In this document: in pieces, positions 8,818 to 17,377 of the stretch
Layout: every line of letters starts with the position of its first letter
Position numbering within the stretch: position 1 is the first letter of the stretch
Source: Hyphomicrobiales bacterium
GTDB taxonomy: Bacteria > Pseudomonadota > Alphaproteobacteria > Rhizobiales > Rhizobiaceae
NCBI GenBank assembly: GCA_900468625.1
Contig: UBUL01000040.1
Span: 1 to 57,928, forward strand
DNA: 57,928 nt
Direction of reading: 5' to 3'
Made by a program: the position numbers and the translations under genes
The notes under the pieces: model-generated
The model's input: only the letters and a program-made list of their open reading frames with translations
The model's database searches: none
Told to the model about the DNA's origin: nothing

Positions 8818-8926
8818 CTAGAGCGCTTCCGCTTTTCTTCGAATCGCGAAAACGCTCAAGCTCTTTGTCATCTAGCAATTCCGGACGAAAAACCGCTGCG
8901 AACTTTTCCTGGAATTGCTCGAGAGA
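8818..8926. repeat. Rhizobial intergenic palindromic repeat (family B, full copy) between iolE and iolB
   Basis: It starts right after the iolE stop with GAGCGCTTCC...GAATCGCGAAAACGCTC and continues into AATTCCGGACGAAAAACCGCTG...CCTGGAATTGCTC, two adjacent imperfect palindromes. Related copies occur at 15660-15713 (second half only) and 41120-41222 (full). This is the sort of mosaic element seen in rhizobial intergenic DNA. Confidence 0.75.
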
Positions 8927-8991
8927 TGAACGCCCCTCTCCTGCGTCGAAGGATGGCGAGGGGTGTTTTCCAAGCAATGGAGGAAGAACCC

Positions 8992-9789
8992 ATGCCCAAT
9001 CTCAAGGTCAGACCTGACGGCTCGCACGGCCGCGTCACCCATGTCACGCCGGAAAGCGCCGGCTGGACCTATGTCGGCTTCGATCTCCACCGCCTGAAGG
9101 CGGGCGAAACCGTTTCGGCCGAAACAGGCGATCGCGAGGTCTGCCTCGTCTGGGTCAGCGGCAAAGGAAGCGCCAGGGCCGGTGCGAAGGATTTCGGCTT
9201 GCTCGGAGAACGCATGAGCCCCTTCGAGGGCGCGCCCTACGCGCTCTATATTCCCTCTGGCTCGAGCTGGTCGGTGACCGCCGAGACGGATCTGGAACTG
9301 GCCGTCTGCTCGGCACCCGGCGGCGGCTCTCATGAAGTCCGCGCCATCCCGCCCGGTACCCATCCGGCGCTGACGCGCGGCAAGGGCACCAACGTCAGAT
9401 ACGTCAACAACATCATGCCGGAAGACGATGGCGCGGCGCACTCTCTGTTGGTGGTAGAGGTGATCACGCCAGGCGGACATACCTCTTCCTATCCTCCACA
9501 CAAGCACGATCAGGACAATCTCCCGCACGAAAGTTTCCTGGAGGAAACCTACTATCATCGCCTCAACCCGCCGCAGGGCTTCGGCTTCCAGCGCGTCTAT
9601 ACGGATGACCGTTCGCTCGACGAAGTCATGGTGCTGGAGGATGGCGATGTGACGCTGGTGCCGAAGGGATACCACCCTTGCGCCGCTTGCCACGGCTACG
9701 ATCTCTACTATCTCAACGTCATGGCCGGCCCGAAACGCATCTGGAAATTCCACAATGCCGTGGAGCATGAATGGCTGCTCAAGGGCTGA
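8992..9789 (+). CDS. iolB: IolB: 5-deoxy-glucuronate isomerase
   Basis: The 265-residue double-cupin enzyme isomerises 5-deoxy-glucuronate to 2-deoxy-5-keto-gluconate, the substrate of IolC. The metal-binding cupin segment is clear: PPHKHD, followed by ESFLEETYYHR, then a second beta-barrel with HPCAACHGYD. The start at 8992 follows GGAGGAAGAA. A longer frame from 8926 would start inside the repeat and is not supported. It is the last gene of the iol unit and is followed by a clear terminator. Confidence 0.94.
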   Translation: MPNLKVRPDGSHGRVTHVTPESAGWTYVGFDLHRLKAGETVSAETGDREVCLVWVSGKGSARAGAKDFGLLGERMSPFEGAPYALYIPSGSSWSVTAETDLELAVCSAPGGGSHEVRAIPPGTHPALTRGKGTNVRYVNNIMPEDDGAAHSLLVVEVITPGGHTSSYPPHKHDQDNLPHESFLEETYYHRLNPPQGFGFQRVYTDDRSLDEVMVLEDGDVTLVPKGYHPCAACHGYDLYYLNVMAGPKRIWKFHNAVEHEWLLKG

Positions 9790-9807
9790 GATGAGCACTC
9801 GACAAAA

Positions 9808-9838
9808 AAGGCCGCCCTCTTTGGCGCGGCCTTCTTCA
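9808..9838. terminator. Rho-independent terminator after iolB, shared with the convergent MATE gene
   Basis: AAGGCCGC (9808-9815) pairs with GCGGCCTT (9826-9833) around a 10-base loop, followed by CTTCATTT. On the other strand the A-rich stretch GACAAAAAAGG gives a U-run, so it can work in both directions between two convergent genes. Confidence 0.85.
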
Positions 9839-9840
9839 TT

Positions 9841-11208
9841 TCATGCGGGCAGCAGGCCGTAGCGCCATTTCCGATCCCTGGCATTACGCGACAGCACCAG
9901 CCAGGTGAGCAGGATCATGCCCGCTTCCGAGAAGATGGGCGTCATCCAGATCCCGCGTTCACCGAAGACAAGCGGCAAGACGAATGTCAGCGGCACGGTG
10001 AACAAATAGGTCCTGGACAGACCGAAAATCGCGCCGCGCTTCGCATCGCCGATCGACTGGAAATAGGACGACAGAATGACCGCCTGCCCGAAGAGGAAAT
10101 AGGCGCCGATCGTCCAGGGCAGGATACGGCCGACTTCATCGACGATCACGGGATCGGCGACGAAAATTCCGCCCAGATGTGCCGCAAGCAGTTCGACGAC
10201 GAGCTCGACGGCCGCGCAGTAGATCAGCGCCGAAACCATGGCTATGACAACGCTATGGCCGACACGGGCGGGAAGCGCAGCACCGTGATTGTGACCCGAT
10301 ATGGTCTGCAGAGCGATGCTCAAGCCGAGAAGCGGCAGATAGGCCAAGGTCATCACCCGGGTGACGATGCCATAAGCACCGACCGTTGCGACATAGTCCC
10401 CCTCGTGCCAGATCGACAGGTTGAAGAGGATTGCGGCCGAGCTCAGCGAAACTCCAATGAAGCCGAGGCTCATCGGCGCACCGAAGGCAAAGATGCCGCG
10501 CCACTCGCGAAGGTGCAGCCCCATATCGACCGACAACGCGCCAGGGCGGCGCAGGCGATATGAAAAGATGATCGCCAGGCAGATGAATTGTGCCAGGATC
10601 GAGCCGCCGGCGGAGCCGACCACGCCCCAATGGGCAACCGCCATCAGCAGCCAGTTTGCGAGCATATTGAGCAGCGTGGAGGCAATCGTCACCAGCATCA
10701 TGAAGCCGAGCTTGCCGTCGCAGCGCAGTCCATCGACATGCAGCGAGAGCAAAAAGCTGACCGGCGCGAAGGCGACCATGATGCCCATAAAGGCCTCGGC
10801 ACCTTGGGCGACATCGGCGTTTCCGCCCGCGGCAGCGGCGATAAGCTGCCGCCCTGCGAGCCAATAAACGAGATTGATGACAAGTACGATGGCGATCGCC
10901 AGCCCATGCGCGCCGGTGAATACCGCTCGTGCCCCGATGCGATCTCCAGCTCCGAGACGGCGCGCGAGAATGCTCGCCATACCGTTCGAAACCAGCGTCT
11001 GAAGCGCAATCAGCAGCATGAGCGCAGGAAAGATAAGGCTCACCGCCGACAGCGCATCGGCCCCGACATAGGCGCCGAGGAAATAGGCGTCGATGACGGC
11101 AAAGAGGCCATTGACTGTCGTGATGACGACGATTGGCGCGGCGGTTTTGGCAAAGACACCTGGCAGCCAGCCTGTGAGGAACATATTGTTTTCGAGAGTG
11201 TGCGTCAT
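9841..11208 (-). CDS. MATE-family multidrug/metabolite exporter
   Basis: The 455-residue protein has about 12 hydrophobic segments arranged in two similar halves, as in NorM/DinF-type exporters that use Na+ or H+ gradients. The N-terminal segment has the typical pattern of a first helix followed by AVIDAYFLGAYVG, matching the helix 1-2 loop of the family. The substrate is not evident. It ends on a shared terminator with iolB. The next minus-strand gene starts 65 bases upstream, so a two-gene unit is possible. No regulator sits beside it. Confidence 0.88.
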   Translation of the reverse strand: MTHTLENNMFLTGWLPGVFAKTAAPIVVITTVNGLFAVIDAYFLGAYVGADALSAVSLIFPALMLLIALQTLVSNGMASILARRLGAGDRIGARAVFTGAHGLAIAIVLVINLVYWLAGRQLIAAAAGGNADVAQGAEAFMGIMVAFAPVSFLLSLHVDGLRCDGKLGFMMLVTIASTLLNMLANWLLMAVAHWGVVGSAGGSILAQFICLAIIFSYRLRRPGALSVDMGLHLREWRGIFAFGAPMSLGFIGVSLSSAAILFNLSIWHEGDYVATVGAYGIVTRVMTLAYLPLLGLSIALQTISGHNHGAALPARVGHSVVIAMVSALIYCAAVELVVELLAAHLGGIFVADPVIVDEVGRILPWTIGAYFLFGQAVILSSYFQSIGDAKRGAIFGLSRTYLFTVPLTFVLPLVFGERGIWMTPIFSEAGMILLTWLVLSRNARDRKWRYGLLPA

Positions 11209-11272
11209 GGGGGAATCCGGACGAGAATGCTCGCTATCGGCAAAGATAGCCGCCTATCGATGAAAGATGAAG

Positions 11273-11707
11273 TCAGATGTCGAGAACCAGATGGGGTACG
11301 CCGTTCGACGTCCTGCGCGGCGAAATGCCGTCGGCGTCGATCTGCGCGTTGATGCGCCGGCGGAATGCCGAGAAGCCCTCGAATTCCACCACGTCGACCG
11401 GTTCGTCGAAGTGAATGGTGATCCGGTAGAGCCCGCCGGATTTTGCCGACATCGCCAGAATCTTGCCTGTGAAGGGCTTGTTCAGGTAGCGTCCGCGCAC
11501 GGCGGAGCCGACATCGAAGGGCGCATCCGGCCCATCATTCGGTTTCGCCGCCAGTGCCGACAGCGTGTTCCAGTCGCACAGCCCATGCTGCTTGGCGATC
11601 AGCTCCAGTGCCGTGCTGTGGCTCATGTCGTCGCCGCGCCCGATCATGGCCTGACGCAGACGCCGGGCCTGAGCCTTCAATTCGTCTATGGACGGATACG
11701 TCGTCAT
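11273..11707 (-). CDS. Small glyoxalase-superfamily-like protein
   Basis: The 144-residue protein begins MTTYPSIDELK and carries an ALELIAKQHGLCDWNTLSA segment. This is seen in a group of proteobacterial proteins annotated as glyoxalase superfamily, often with antibiotic-resistance-like folds. The rest is a beta-rich C-terminal domain. No function is assigned. The ATG at 11707 is preferred over an in-frame start 27 bases earlier because AAAGG precedes it at suitable distance and relatives begin there. It lies just upstream of the MATE gene in the same direction. Confidence 0.68.
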   Translation of the reverse strand: MTTYPSIDELKAQARRLRQAMIGRGDDMSHSTALELIAKQHGLCDWNTLSALAAKPNDGPDAPFDVGSAVRGRYLNKPFTGKILAMSAKSGGLYRITIHFDEPVDVVEFEGFSAFRRRINAQIDADGISPRRTSNGVPHLVLDI

Positions 11708-12023
11708 AGGATCAGCCTTTGCTAAGGCACGCACTTACGACCGTGAAACGGAGCTCGCGTTACCGTCGATCAGCATGCCCTATATGGCTGTGACCAAGAA
11801 CAGCGAGGACTTCACCTTGGATTTTCATCCGCGAGCGGCAGGCGCCTCGAACCGAGCATTCCTATGATCGAAGCCGATCCCAGTGTCAAGATGCGCTAAA
11901 ATCGATACAAAAGACGAACCCGTTAAAATTCTATCTATGGAATTGACGCTTCCGCAAAACCTCCGTGCAAGGTTCATGGAGTAACCGAGATGAATTCGGT
12001 CTGTTCTTCAACAGGGAATGACA

Positions 12024-12416
12024 ATGCTTCGCGCGACCCATCTGGCGAAAGTCAAATCCGAAGTTTACGAACGCAGCTGGGAACGCTTCTACGTCCAGAG
12101 GCCGGCGCGCCTCGTGGCGGTCCGTCCCTGCCTCACCGGCATCTCCGTGCGCAGCGCCGAGATCATCGACATCTCGCGCGGCGGCGCCAGTTTCGTCGTC
12201 GGCACGACCGTCGGCCTGCCGAGCCACTATTACCTGAACATTCTCGGTCTTGCCTATCGCATCGCCTGCGCCGAGGTGAACCGCAACGGCAACCGCGTCC
12301 ACGTCCGCTTCATCAACCTGATCGAGCCGGAGACATTGCGCCGCGTGGTGCGTGCCGATTTCATGATCGGCAATACCGAAGCGCTGGCTGCGCGCGGCAA
12401 GAGGCAACTGGTATAA
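12024..12416 (+). CDS. PilZ-domain protein (putative c-di-GMP receptor)
   Basis: The 130-residue protein has an N-terminal basic stretch with RPARLVAVRP and then DISRGGASF, the RxxxR and D/NxSxxG motifs by which PilZ domains hold c-di-GMP. It is a single-domain protein, so it probably acts by binding a partner. Of two close ATGs (12018 and 12024) the second is used, because the AGGGA ribosome site abuts the first one with no spacing and is six bases from the second. It stands alone, with 300 bases of non-coding DNA upstream. Confidence 0.85.
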   Translation: MLRATHLAKVKSEVYERSWERFYVQRPARLVAVRPCLTGISVRSAEIIDISRGGASFVVGTTVGLPSHYYLNILGLAYRIACAEVNRNGNRVHVRFINLIEPETLRRVVRADFMIGNTEALAARGKRQLV

Positions 12417-12526
12417 ATTCCATGAGAAATGGCAGGGCCGCCGATGGCTGCGTTCGGCCTTGAGCCGCCATTCCCATATTCGTCTGGCGGGACCGTCTCT
12501 TAGCGCTAGTTGACGACTTCACGTCC

Positions 12527-13438
12527 TCAGTCGCTTCTCACGTCCCCACGGGCATATCGAGCAGGCGGCATGCCTGCATATCGCGCAAAGGCGACGCTGA
12601 AAGTGCTTGCTGATCCATAACCTACGCGTTCGGCCACCTGATCCATGCCCAATTCGCGACTGCGCAATAGCTGCTTTGCAAGAGCCATACGCCAGGCCAG
12701 TAGATATTCCATTGGAGGCAAGCCAACGACGCGGCTGAAACGCGCAAAGAAAGCCGATCGAGACAGGGCCGCTTCGGTTGCAAGATCCGCCACGGTCCAA
12801 GGATAGGCAGGACGCGCATGCATCGCGTGAAGTGCTGCAGCTAAGCGTTCATCCGCAAGGCCGCGGCTCAGGCTCGGCGTGACGGCTGTTTCCGCGCCGG
12901 ATCGCAATGCCTCGATCAACAGTACTTCCAGCAGCCGTTGCAGCACGAGTTCGCGCGCCGGCCGCCGCTCACGTGTTTCCTCGCCGACCAATTGCATCAG
13001 TGTAGCGAGTCGGGGCTCATCGCGAACGATAACCACGTCAGGCAGGAGGGAAACGAGCAAGGCCGCATCCGGCGCGCCGAAGCTGCAATGCCCGATGCGC
13101 ATGCGCACATCGGCCGGCTCGTCGAGGCGGCCGACACGGAAATGGCCGCCACTCAACTGCATCGGAACCATGGGAGACAGATCGGCCGGTGCATCGACGC
13201 TCTCGTTGATAAGGTCGCGCATGGCCGGCACGAGCACGAAATCACCGGCCTGGAGAATAAAAGGCGGATGCCCTTCAAACGTTACGCGGCAACGCCCCTC
13301 AAGGATTGCGCAATAGAATGGTTCGCCCGTGGCCTCCCGATGAATTCGCCAGGCGCCGGCGCATTCCACCAGTTTCGAAAAGCGTGCGGCCGGCTGCAAC
13401 AGCGTGACGATTTCGGCAAGAGGATCAATTGTCATCAT
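12527..13438 (-). CDS. AraC-family transcriptional regulator with N-terminal cupin
   Basis: The 303-residue protein has an N-terminal cupin-like sensor domain of the AraC Cupin_6 type (starting MMTIDPLAEIVTLL) and a C-terminal pair of helix-turn-helices. The first spans about WTVADLATEAALSRSAFFAR and the second MDQVAERVGYGS. The end shows the GMPPARY motif of AraC proteins. The real start may be the second codon ATG. It is divergent from an SDR oxidoreductase gene 94 bases away, and this kind of regulator is usually found controlling the neighbouring reductase. The effector is unknown. Confidence 0.9.
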   Translation of the reverse strand: MMTIDPLAEIVTLLQPAARFSKLVECAGAWRIHREATGEPFYCAILEGRCRVTFEGHPPFILQAGDFVLVPAMRDLINESVDAPADLSPMVPMQLSGGHFRVGRLDEPADVRMRIGHCSFGAPDAALLVSLLPDVVIVRDEPRLATLMQLVGEETRERRPARELVLQRLLEVLLIEALRSGAETAVTPSLSRGLADERLAAALHAMHARPAYPWTVADLATEAALSRSAFFARFSRVVGLPPMEYLLAWRMALAKQLLRSRELGMDQVAERVGYGSASTFSVAFARYAGMPPARYARGDVRSD

Positions 13439-13532
13439 CAGGACTAACGCTAAAGAAATGGAGACTGCAGCGTATATAAAGTCTCTGGCTTGGTCACTAC
13501 CATGGCATCATTCCTTTCGTTTGGAGAAGCTC

Positions 13533-14285
13533 ATGTCCACGATATTGATCACCGGTTGCTCGTCTGGCTTCGGCCTGGAGACTGCGAAACTGTTTTTTGA
13601 ACGAGGGTGGGATGTGATCGCGACAATGCGCACACCCAAACCCGAGCTACTGCCGGTTTCCGAGCGCCTGCGTATTCTCGCGCTCGACGTCGCTGACCCG
13701 GCAAGCATCGGGGAGGCTGTGAAGGCTGCCGGTCCGATAGACGTATTGGTCAACAATGCCGGTTTCGGAGCGCCCGCACCGGTCGAGCTGACCGCACCGG
13801 AGACGGTGCAGTCGCTGTTCCAGACAAATACGATCGGCACACTGGCGATGGTTCAGGCTGTATTGCCCCAGATGCGTCAACGCCGGACCGGAGTCATCGT
13901 CAACGTCACGTCCACGGTGACCGTTAAGATCTTACCGGTAATTGGGGTCTATCGAGCAAGCAAGGCAGCGGTGAACGCCTTCACCGAGTCCTTGTCGGTG
14001 GAGATGGAGCCGTTTGGCGTCCGGGTGCATATTGTCTTGCCAGGCCGCTCACCGGAAACACGTTTTGGGGAGAATGCGCGTCCGCATTTGCGTGGTTTGG
14101 ACGATCCGGATTATGCGCCACTGATCCAGCAATTCGTAAAGAATGTGCAGGACGACACCGGTCCAGTGACTTATGCTCCCGACGTGGCGGAGGCGGTTTG
14201 GCGGGCTGCCAACGATCCATCCGCGCCGCTGCGAATTCCGGGAGGTGCGGATGCCGAGCTTTGGATGGCCGAGGCAGGTTTGTAA
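13533..14285 (+). CDS. SDR-family oxidoreductase
   Basis: The 250-residue short-chain dehydrogenase has the classical cofactor motif TGCSSGFG (about residues 7-14), NNAG, a catalytic serine in VTSTV and the catalytic YRASK. It probably reduces an aldehyde or ketone with NAD(P)H. The ATG at 13533 follows GGAGAAG. An open frame reaches further upstream but would run into the divergent promoter region. Its divergent neighbour is the AraC-type regulator, which likely controls it. Confidence 0.9.
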   Translation: MSTILITGCSSGFGLETAKLFFERGWDVIATMRTPKPELLPVSERLRILALDVADPASIGEAVKAAGPIDVLVNNAGFGAPAPVELTAPETVQSLFQTNTIGTLAMVQAVLPQMRQRRTGVIVNVTSTVTVKILPVIGVYRASKAAVNAFTESLSVEMEPFGVRVHIVLPGRSPETRFGENARPHLRGLDDPDYAPLIQQFVKNVQDDTGPVTYAPDVAEAVWRAANDPSAPLRIPGGADAELWMAEAGL

Positions 14286-14430
14286 CCGGAAACCGTGGCC
14301 GCCGAAAAACTGCTGTTCCAACCGACCATGCATTAACAGGAACGCGCAGCCGTCTAGCGAAGCGCGTTTACGCTGCCTTATGAATTGTCGAACAGGTGAT
14401 CCTTCATCGGTTGCGATGACTGCAAATAGC

Positions 14431-14460
14431 GCAAGGTGGACGAATGTCTTTCCACCTTGC
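14431..14460. other. Perfect 10-bp hairpin upstream of the HisC-like gene
   Basis: GCAAGGTGGA (14431-14440) pairs perfectly with TCCACCTTGC (14451-14460) around the loop CGAATGTCTT. It ends 62 bases before the start codon at 14523. There is no U-run after it, so it could be the 3' end of the SDR mRNA, an attenuating leader structure, or a protein-binding palindrome. The sequence alone does not decide. Confidence 0.5.
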
Positions 14461-14522
14461 AACCACCTGCCAAGCGCCTATTCTGCTGCGTCTTGCAACT
14501 GCATTCGGGAAACAAAGCCAGC

Positions 14523-15635
14523 ATGTCCGCCTTCTCGCGCTTCACGCCGCTGATCAGCGCCCTTCCCTCCACCGTGCCCTTCGTCGGCCCCGAAGCGCTG
14601 GAGCGTCAGCGCGGGTTGACGGTCCGAGCCCGTATCGGCGCCAATGAAAACGGTTTTGGACCAGCGCCTTCCGTCATCGCGGCCATGCGCGAAGGGGCCG
14701 GCGATATCTGGATGTACAACGATCCGGAAAATTACGAGCTGAAGCAGGCGCTTGCCGCGCACCTCGGCGTACAGGCGGCGAGCATCGCCGTCGGTGAAGG
14801 CATCGACAGCCTGCTCGGCCTGATCGTCCGTATGGTCGTCGAACCGGGCACGCCCGTCGTCACTTCGCTCGGCGGTTATCCCACCTTCAATTTCCATGTC
14901 GCCGGTTTCGGCGGTCGCCTCGTTACCGTGCCTTACGTCGATGACCGCGAGGATCTCGGCGGGCTGCTTGAGGCGGTGAAGCGCGAGAATGCGCCGCTCG
15001 TCTATTTCGCCAATCCCGACAATCCGATGGGCAGCTGGTGGGATGCCGACAAGATCGTCGCCTTTGCCCGTGCGCTGCCGGAAAACTGTCTGCTGGTGCT
15101 CGACGAAGCCTATAGCGAAACCGGACCGGCCAGCTCGCTGCCGGCGATTTCCGATCTGATCGGCCTGCCGAACGTGCTGCGCACCCGCACCTTCTCCAAG
15201 GCCTATGGGCTGGCCGGCGCCCGCGTCGGCTATGCCATCGGCGCGCCGGAGACGGTGCTGACCTTCGACAAGATCCGCAATCATTTCGGCATGAACAGGC
15301 TCGCGACCGTGGCGGCCCTTGCTGCCCTGAAGGATCAGGCCTATCTCGCCGAGGTGGTCGGCAAGATCCGGGCCGCGCGCGAAGAGATCGGTACGATCGC
15401 CCGCGACAATGGCTTGCTGCCTCTTGCCTCGGCCACAAACTTCGTCGCCATCGATTGCGGCCGAGACGGCACCTATGCCCGCGCGATCGTCGACGGGCTG
15501 ATCCAGCACGGCGTTTTTATCCGCATGCCGGGCGTAGCCCCGCTCAATCGCTGCATCCGCGTCAGCGTCGGCCCCAAGCAGGATCTGGATCTCTTGGCCG
15601 AAGCACTGCCGAAAGTACTGAAGGCGATCGGCTGA
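14523..15635 (+). CDS. PLP-dependent aminotransferase, histidinol-phosphate aminotransferase-like
   Basis: The 370-residue class I/II aminotransferase most resembles HisC-type enzymes. It shows the N-terminal GANENGFGP motif, the central FANPDNPMG, the LDEAY strand and the PLP-lysine motif TFSKAYGLAGARVGY. HisC moves an amino group from glutamate to imidazole-acetol phosphate, but paralogues act on aromatic or other amino acids. No other histidine gene is nearby, so the role is uncertain. The start at 14523 has only a weak GGGAAA upstream. A repeat and a terminator follow. Confidence 0.83.
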   Translation: MSAFSRFTPLISALPSTVPFVGPEALERQRGLTVRARIGANENGFGPAPSVIAAMREGAGDIWMYNDPENYELKQALAAHLGVQAASIAVGEGIDSLLGLIVRMVVEPGTPVVTSLGGYPTFNFHVAGFGGRLVTVPYVDDREDLGGLLEAVKRENAPLVYFANPDNPMGSWWDADKIVAFARALPENCLLVLDEAYSETGPASSLPAISDLIGLPNVLRTRTFSKAYGLAGARVGYAIGAPETVLTFDKIRNHFGMNRLATVAALAALKDQAYLAEVVGKIRAAREEIGTIARDNGLLPLASATNFVAIDCGRDGTYARAIVDGLIQHGVFIRMPGVAPLNRCIRVSVGPKQDLDLLAEALPKVLKAIG

Positions 15636-15659
15636 CCGGCGGGAGGCATCCTGTATTGA

Positions 15660-15713
15660 TTTTTTTACACAATTCCGGACGAAAAACCGCTACATGCTTT
15701 TCCTGGAGTTGCT
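15660..15713. repeat. Partial copy of the family B intergenic repeat
   Basis: The AATTCCGGACGAAAAACCGCTAC...TTTTCCTGGAGTTGCT segment matches the second palindrome of the repeat at 8818-8926. The first palindrome is missing. Confidence 0.7.
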
Positions 15714-15724
15714 GCGAAACGACG

Positions 15725-15763
15725 AAACCGCGCCTGCCTTGTCCCGGCCGGTCGCGGTTTTCA
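15725..15763. terminator. Terminator after the HisC-like gene
   Basis: AAACCGCG (15725-15732) pairs with CGCGGTTT (15753-15760) around a 20-base loop, followed by TCATC on the plus strand. The stem is perfect and sits 90 bases beyond the stop codon. The loop is longer than usual. Confidence 0.5.
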
Positions 15764-15841
15764 TCATTTCGGCTGGCATCTCCTTCGGCCGCCGGCATCC
15801 CCTCTTCCGAGGTCAGGAAGTGGCATTCGATTCGACGCGGT

Positions 15842-16105
15842 TCAGTGCGTGGTCATCCATTCGCGGGCGGCGCGCAGCGCTGCTGCGAGCTGCATCTTGG
15901 TCAAGGTCGCTGCGACGTCGGCACGAAGTTCGGCGGCACGCTCGCTGCCGCGGATGGCCGCGATATTCAACCATTTGTGAGCGGCAATGAGGTCCGCGGT
16001 GCAGCCCCTGCCGGTCGCGTAGTTCACGCCCAATTCGCAAAGTGCATCGGCGCCGTTACCACCCATCATGGCATTTCCAGACATCGTCGTTTCGAAGCGT
16101 GCCAT
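15842..16105 (-). CDS. Small Sel1-repeat protein
   Basis: The 87-residue protein has one Sel1-like helix pair, with ALCELGVNYATGRG then AAHKWLNIAAIRG, the spacing and AAxxG ends of Sel1 repeats, and a helical tail. Such proteins act as small adaptor or scaffold modules. The start at 16105 is chosen because CAGGGATAA lies before it. The open frame continues upstream for 41 codons of unlikely composition. It is divergent from the DUF2147 gene, with 465 bases between. Confidence 0.72.
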   Translation of the reverse strand: MARFETTMSGNAMMGGNGADALCELGVNYATGRGCTADLIAAHKWLNIAAIRGSERAAELRADVAATLTKMQLAAALRAAREWMTTH

Positions 16106-16570
16106 TGCTATTATCCCTGTTTGACTTCTGTTCGTATCTGCCCTGTTTTCCGTCCGAACCTTGCCGTCGTTCGCGGCTTTCCGGTTCTTCCGGCCGGCGG
16201 GTTTGCCCCGCTCGTTTGATGGCTTCACTATCGCAGACGGCTTTCAAAAAACGCCTAAAATGCATGATTAATTCGATGCAAACAAAGTGCAAATGCTTGG
16301 TAAACTTGGGATTTTGTTAAACATCGCTTCCCTTGCAAATTAAGGATTTTCGGGCGAGTTTAATCTTCTGTTAGGATTTGAATTTAAACTCTTTCTTCAC
16401 CACAAAAGGAACGCGTTCCGATTGGATGAAGTATTCAACAAGGCTGATGGACGAGACGACAGAGGCGATCTGCGCTCCGAAAACCATATTTACCTTTACG
16501 TTCGCGTCAGATAATCTTGACCTTATGCCCGTCTGGAATGCCGGGCGGCGTCCGGGGGAGAAACAACATC
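16106..16570. other. AT-richer divergent intergenic region
   Basis: This stretch separates the Sel1 and DUF2147 genes. The part from about 16240 to 16420 is clearly richer in A and T than the surroundings and probably holds the two promoters. I see no convincing gene, RNA or long inverted repeat. The only short palindrome is GGAACGCGTTCC at 16408-16419, a perfect 12-base inverted repeat of unknown use. Confidence 0.5.
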
Positions 16571-16909
16571 ATGATCCGTGCCACCATTCTTGCTGCCGCG
16601 CTGCTGCTGGGCGCGAGCGCGGCTTTTGCCGAAGAGCCGATCGTCGGCAACTGGAAAACCGTCGAGGGCGATACCGCCGCCATCATGCCTTGTGCGGACA
16701 GCTACTGCGTAACGCTGAAGACCGGAAAATATGCCGGCAAGCAGATCGGCAAGATGCAGGGCAAGGGCGGCAGCTATACAGGCGAGCTGACAGATCCCTC
16801 CGAAGATAAGACCTATAGCGGTTCCGGCACCGTGAGCGGCAATAGCGTGAGGATGAAGGGCTGCGTGCTGAAGGTATTCTGCAAATCGCAGACCTGGACG
16901 AGACTTTAA
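16571..16909 (+). CDS. Secreted DUF2147-like protein
   Basis: The 112-residue protein begins with a signal peptide (MIRATILAAALLLGASAAFA, cleaved about residue 20). The mature part starts with IVGNWKTVEGDTAAI and ends with a GCVLKVFCKSQTWTRL tail, the pattern of DUF2147 proteins, which form a small beta-barrel in the periplasm. It has cysteines in the core (PCADSYC and the tail) that may form disulphides. The function of the family is not known. The start is the ATG after GGGGGAGAAA. A terminator follows. Confidence 0.82.
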   Translation: MIRATILAAALLLGASAAFAEEPIVGNWKTVEGDTAAIMPCADSYCVTLKTGKYAGKQIGKMQGKGGSYTGELTDPSEDKTYSGSGTVSGNSVRMKGCVLKVFCKSQTWTRL

Positions 16910-16940
16910 AAAGGCGTTTGCCTCTTACAAAATGCATGTC

Positions 16941-16973
16941 AGGCCTGCCCGCTATCAGCCGGCAGGTCTTTTG
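16941..16973 (+). terminator. Terminator after the DUF2147 gene
   Basis: GGCCTGCC (16942-16949) pairs with GGCAGGTC (16961-16968) with one G-T pair, followed by TTTTGTTATTTG. It lies 32 bases after the stop codon. Confidence 0.7.
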
Positions 16974-17114
16974 TTATTTGCCTGCGGATAAAGGCGGGCG
17001 ACCATTCGAAACCGGTAATATTTCTGAACGCCGGATGAACCGGTATCTCAGCACCTGTTCAGCCTGACCATGGCAAAACAATGTCCAGTATAGGGCACTG
17101 GTAGGGCCAGGAAC

Positions 17115-17291
17115 ATGGACTCGATGATTATCGCACGGCGTTTTGTTGTTATCATGCTGTTTGCCGCCGTCTTTGCATTCAGCTTCTCGGTTGCGGTGGA
17201 GCATGCGGGCCGCAGCGGTGCGCAGTCGCATTTCGGTGCAAGCTTCACTTGCCTGCAAACCGGCACCCCTTACTGCACGACCGTGCAGTAA
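17115..17291 (+). CDS. Small exported or membrane peptide (58 residues), hypothetical
   Basis: The frame encodes a basic N-terminus (MIIARR), a hydrophobic stretch FVVIMLFAAVFAFSFSVAV, and a polar tail with two cysteines (FTCLQTGTPYC) before the stop at 17289. This is the layout of a secreted peptide or a one-helix membrane peptide. GC-rich third positions support coding. The first ATG at 17115 has AGGA only two bases upstream, so the next in-frame ATG at 17124 may be used. I do not recognise a family. It lies in an otherwise empty 500-base region before amn. Confidence 0.5.
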   Translation: MDSMIIARRFVVIMLFAAVFAFSFSVAVEHAGRSGAQSHFGASFTCLQTGTPYCTTVQ

Positions 17292-17377
17292 GGGACTATC
17301 TCCGCGCCCGATGCGCGGAGGACCCGATGTGGCCGCAAAATAGCTGCGAGAATTCGGATCATGAGCCGCAACGTCGT

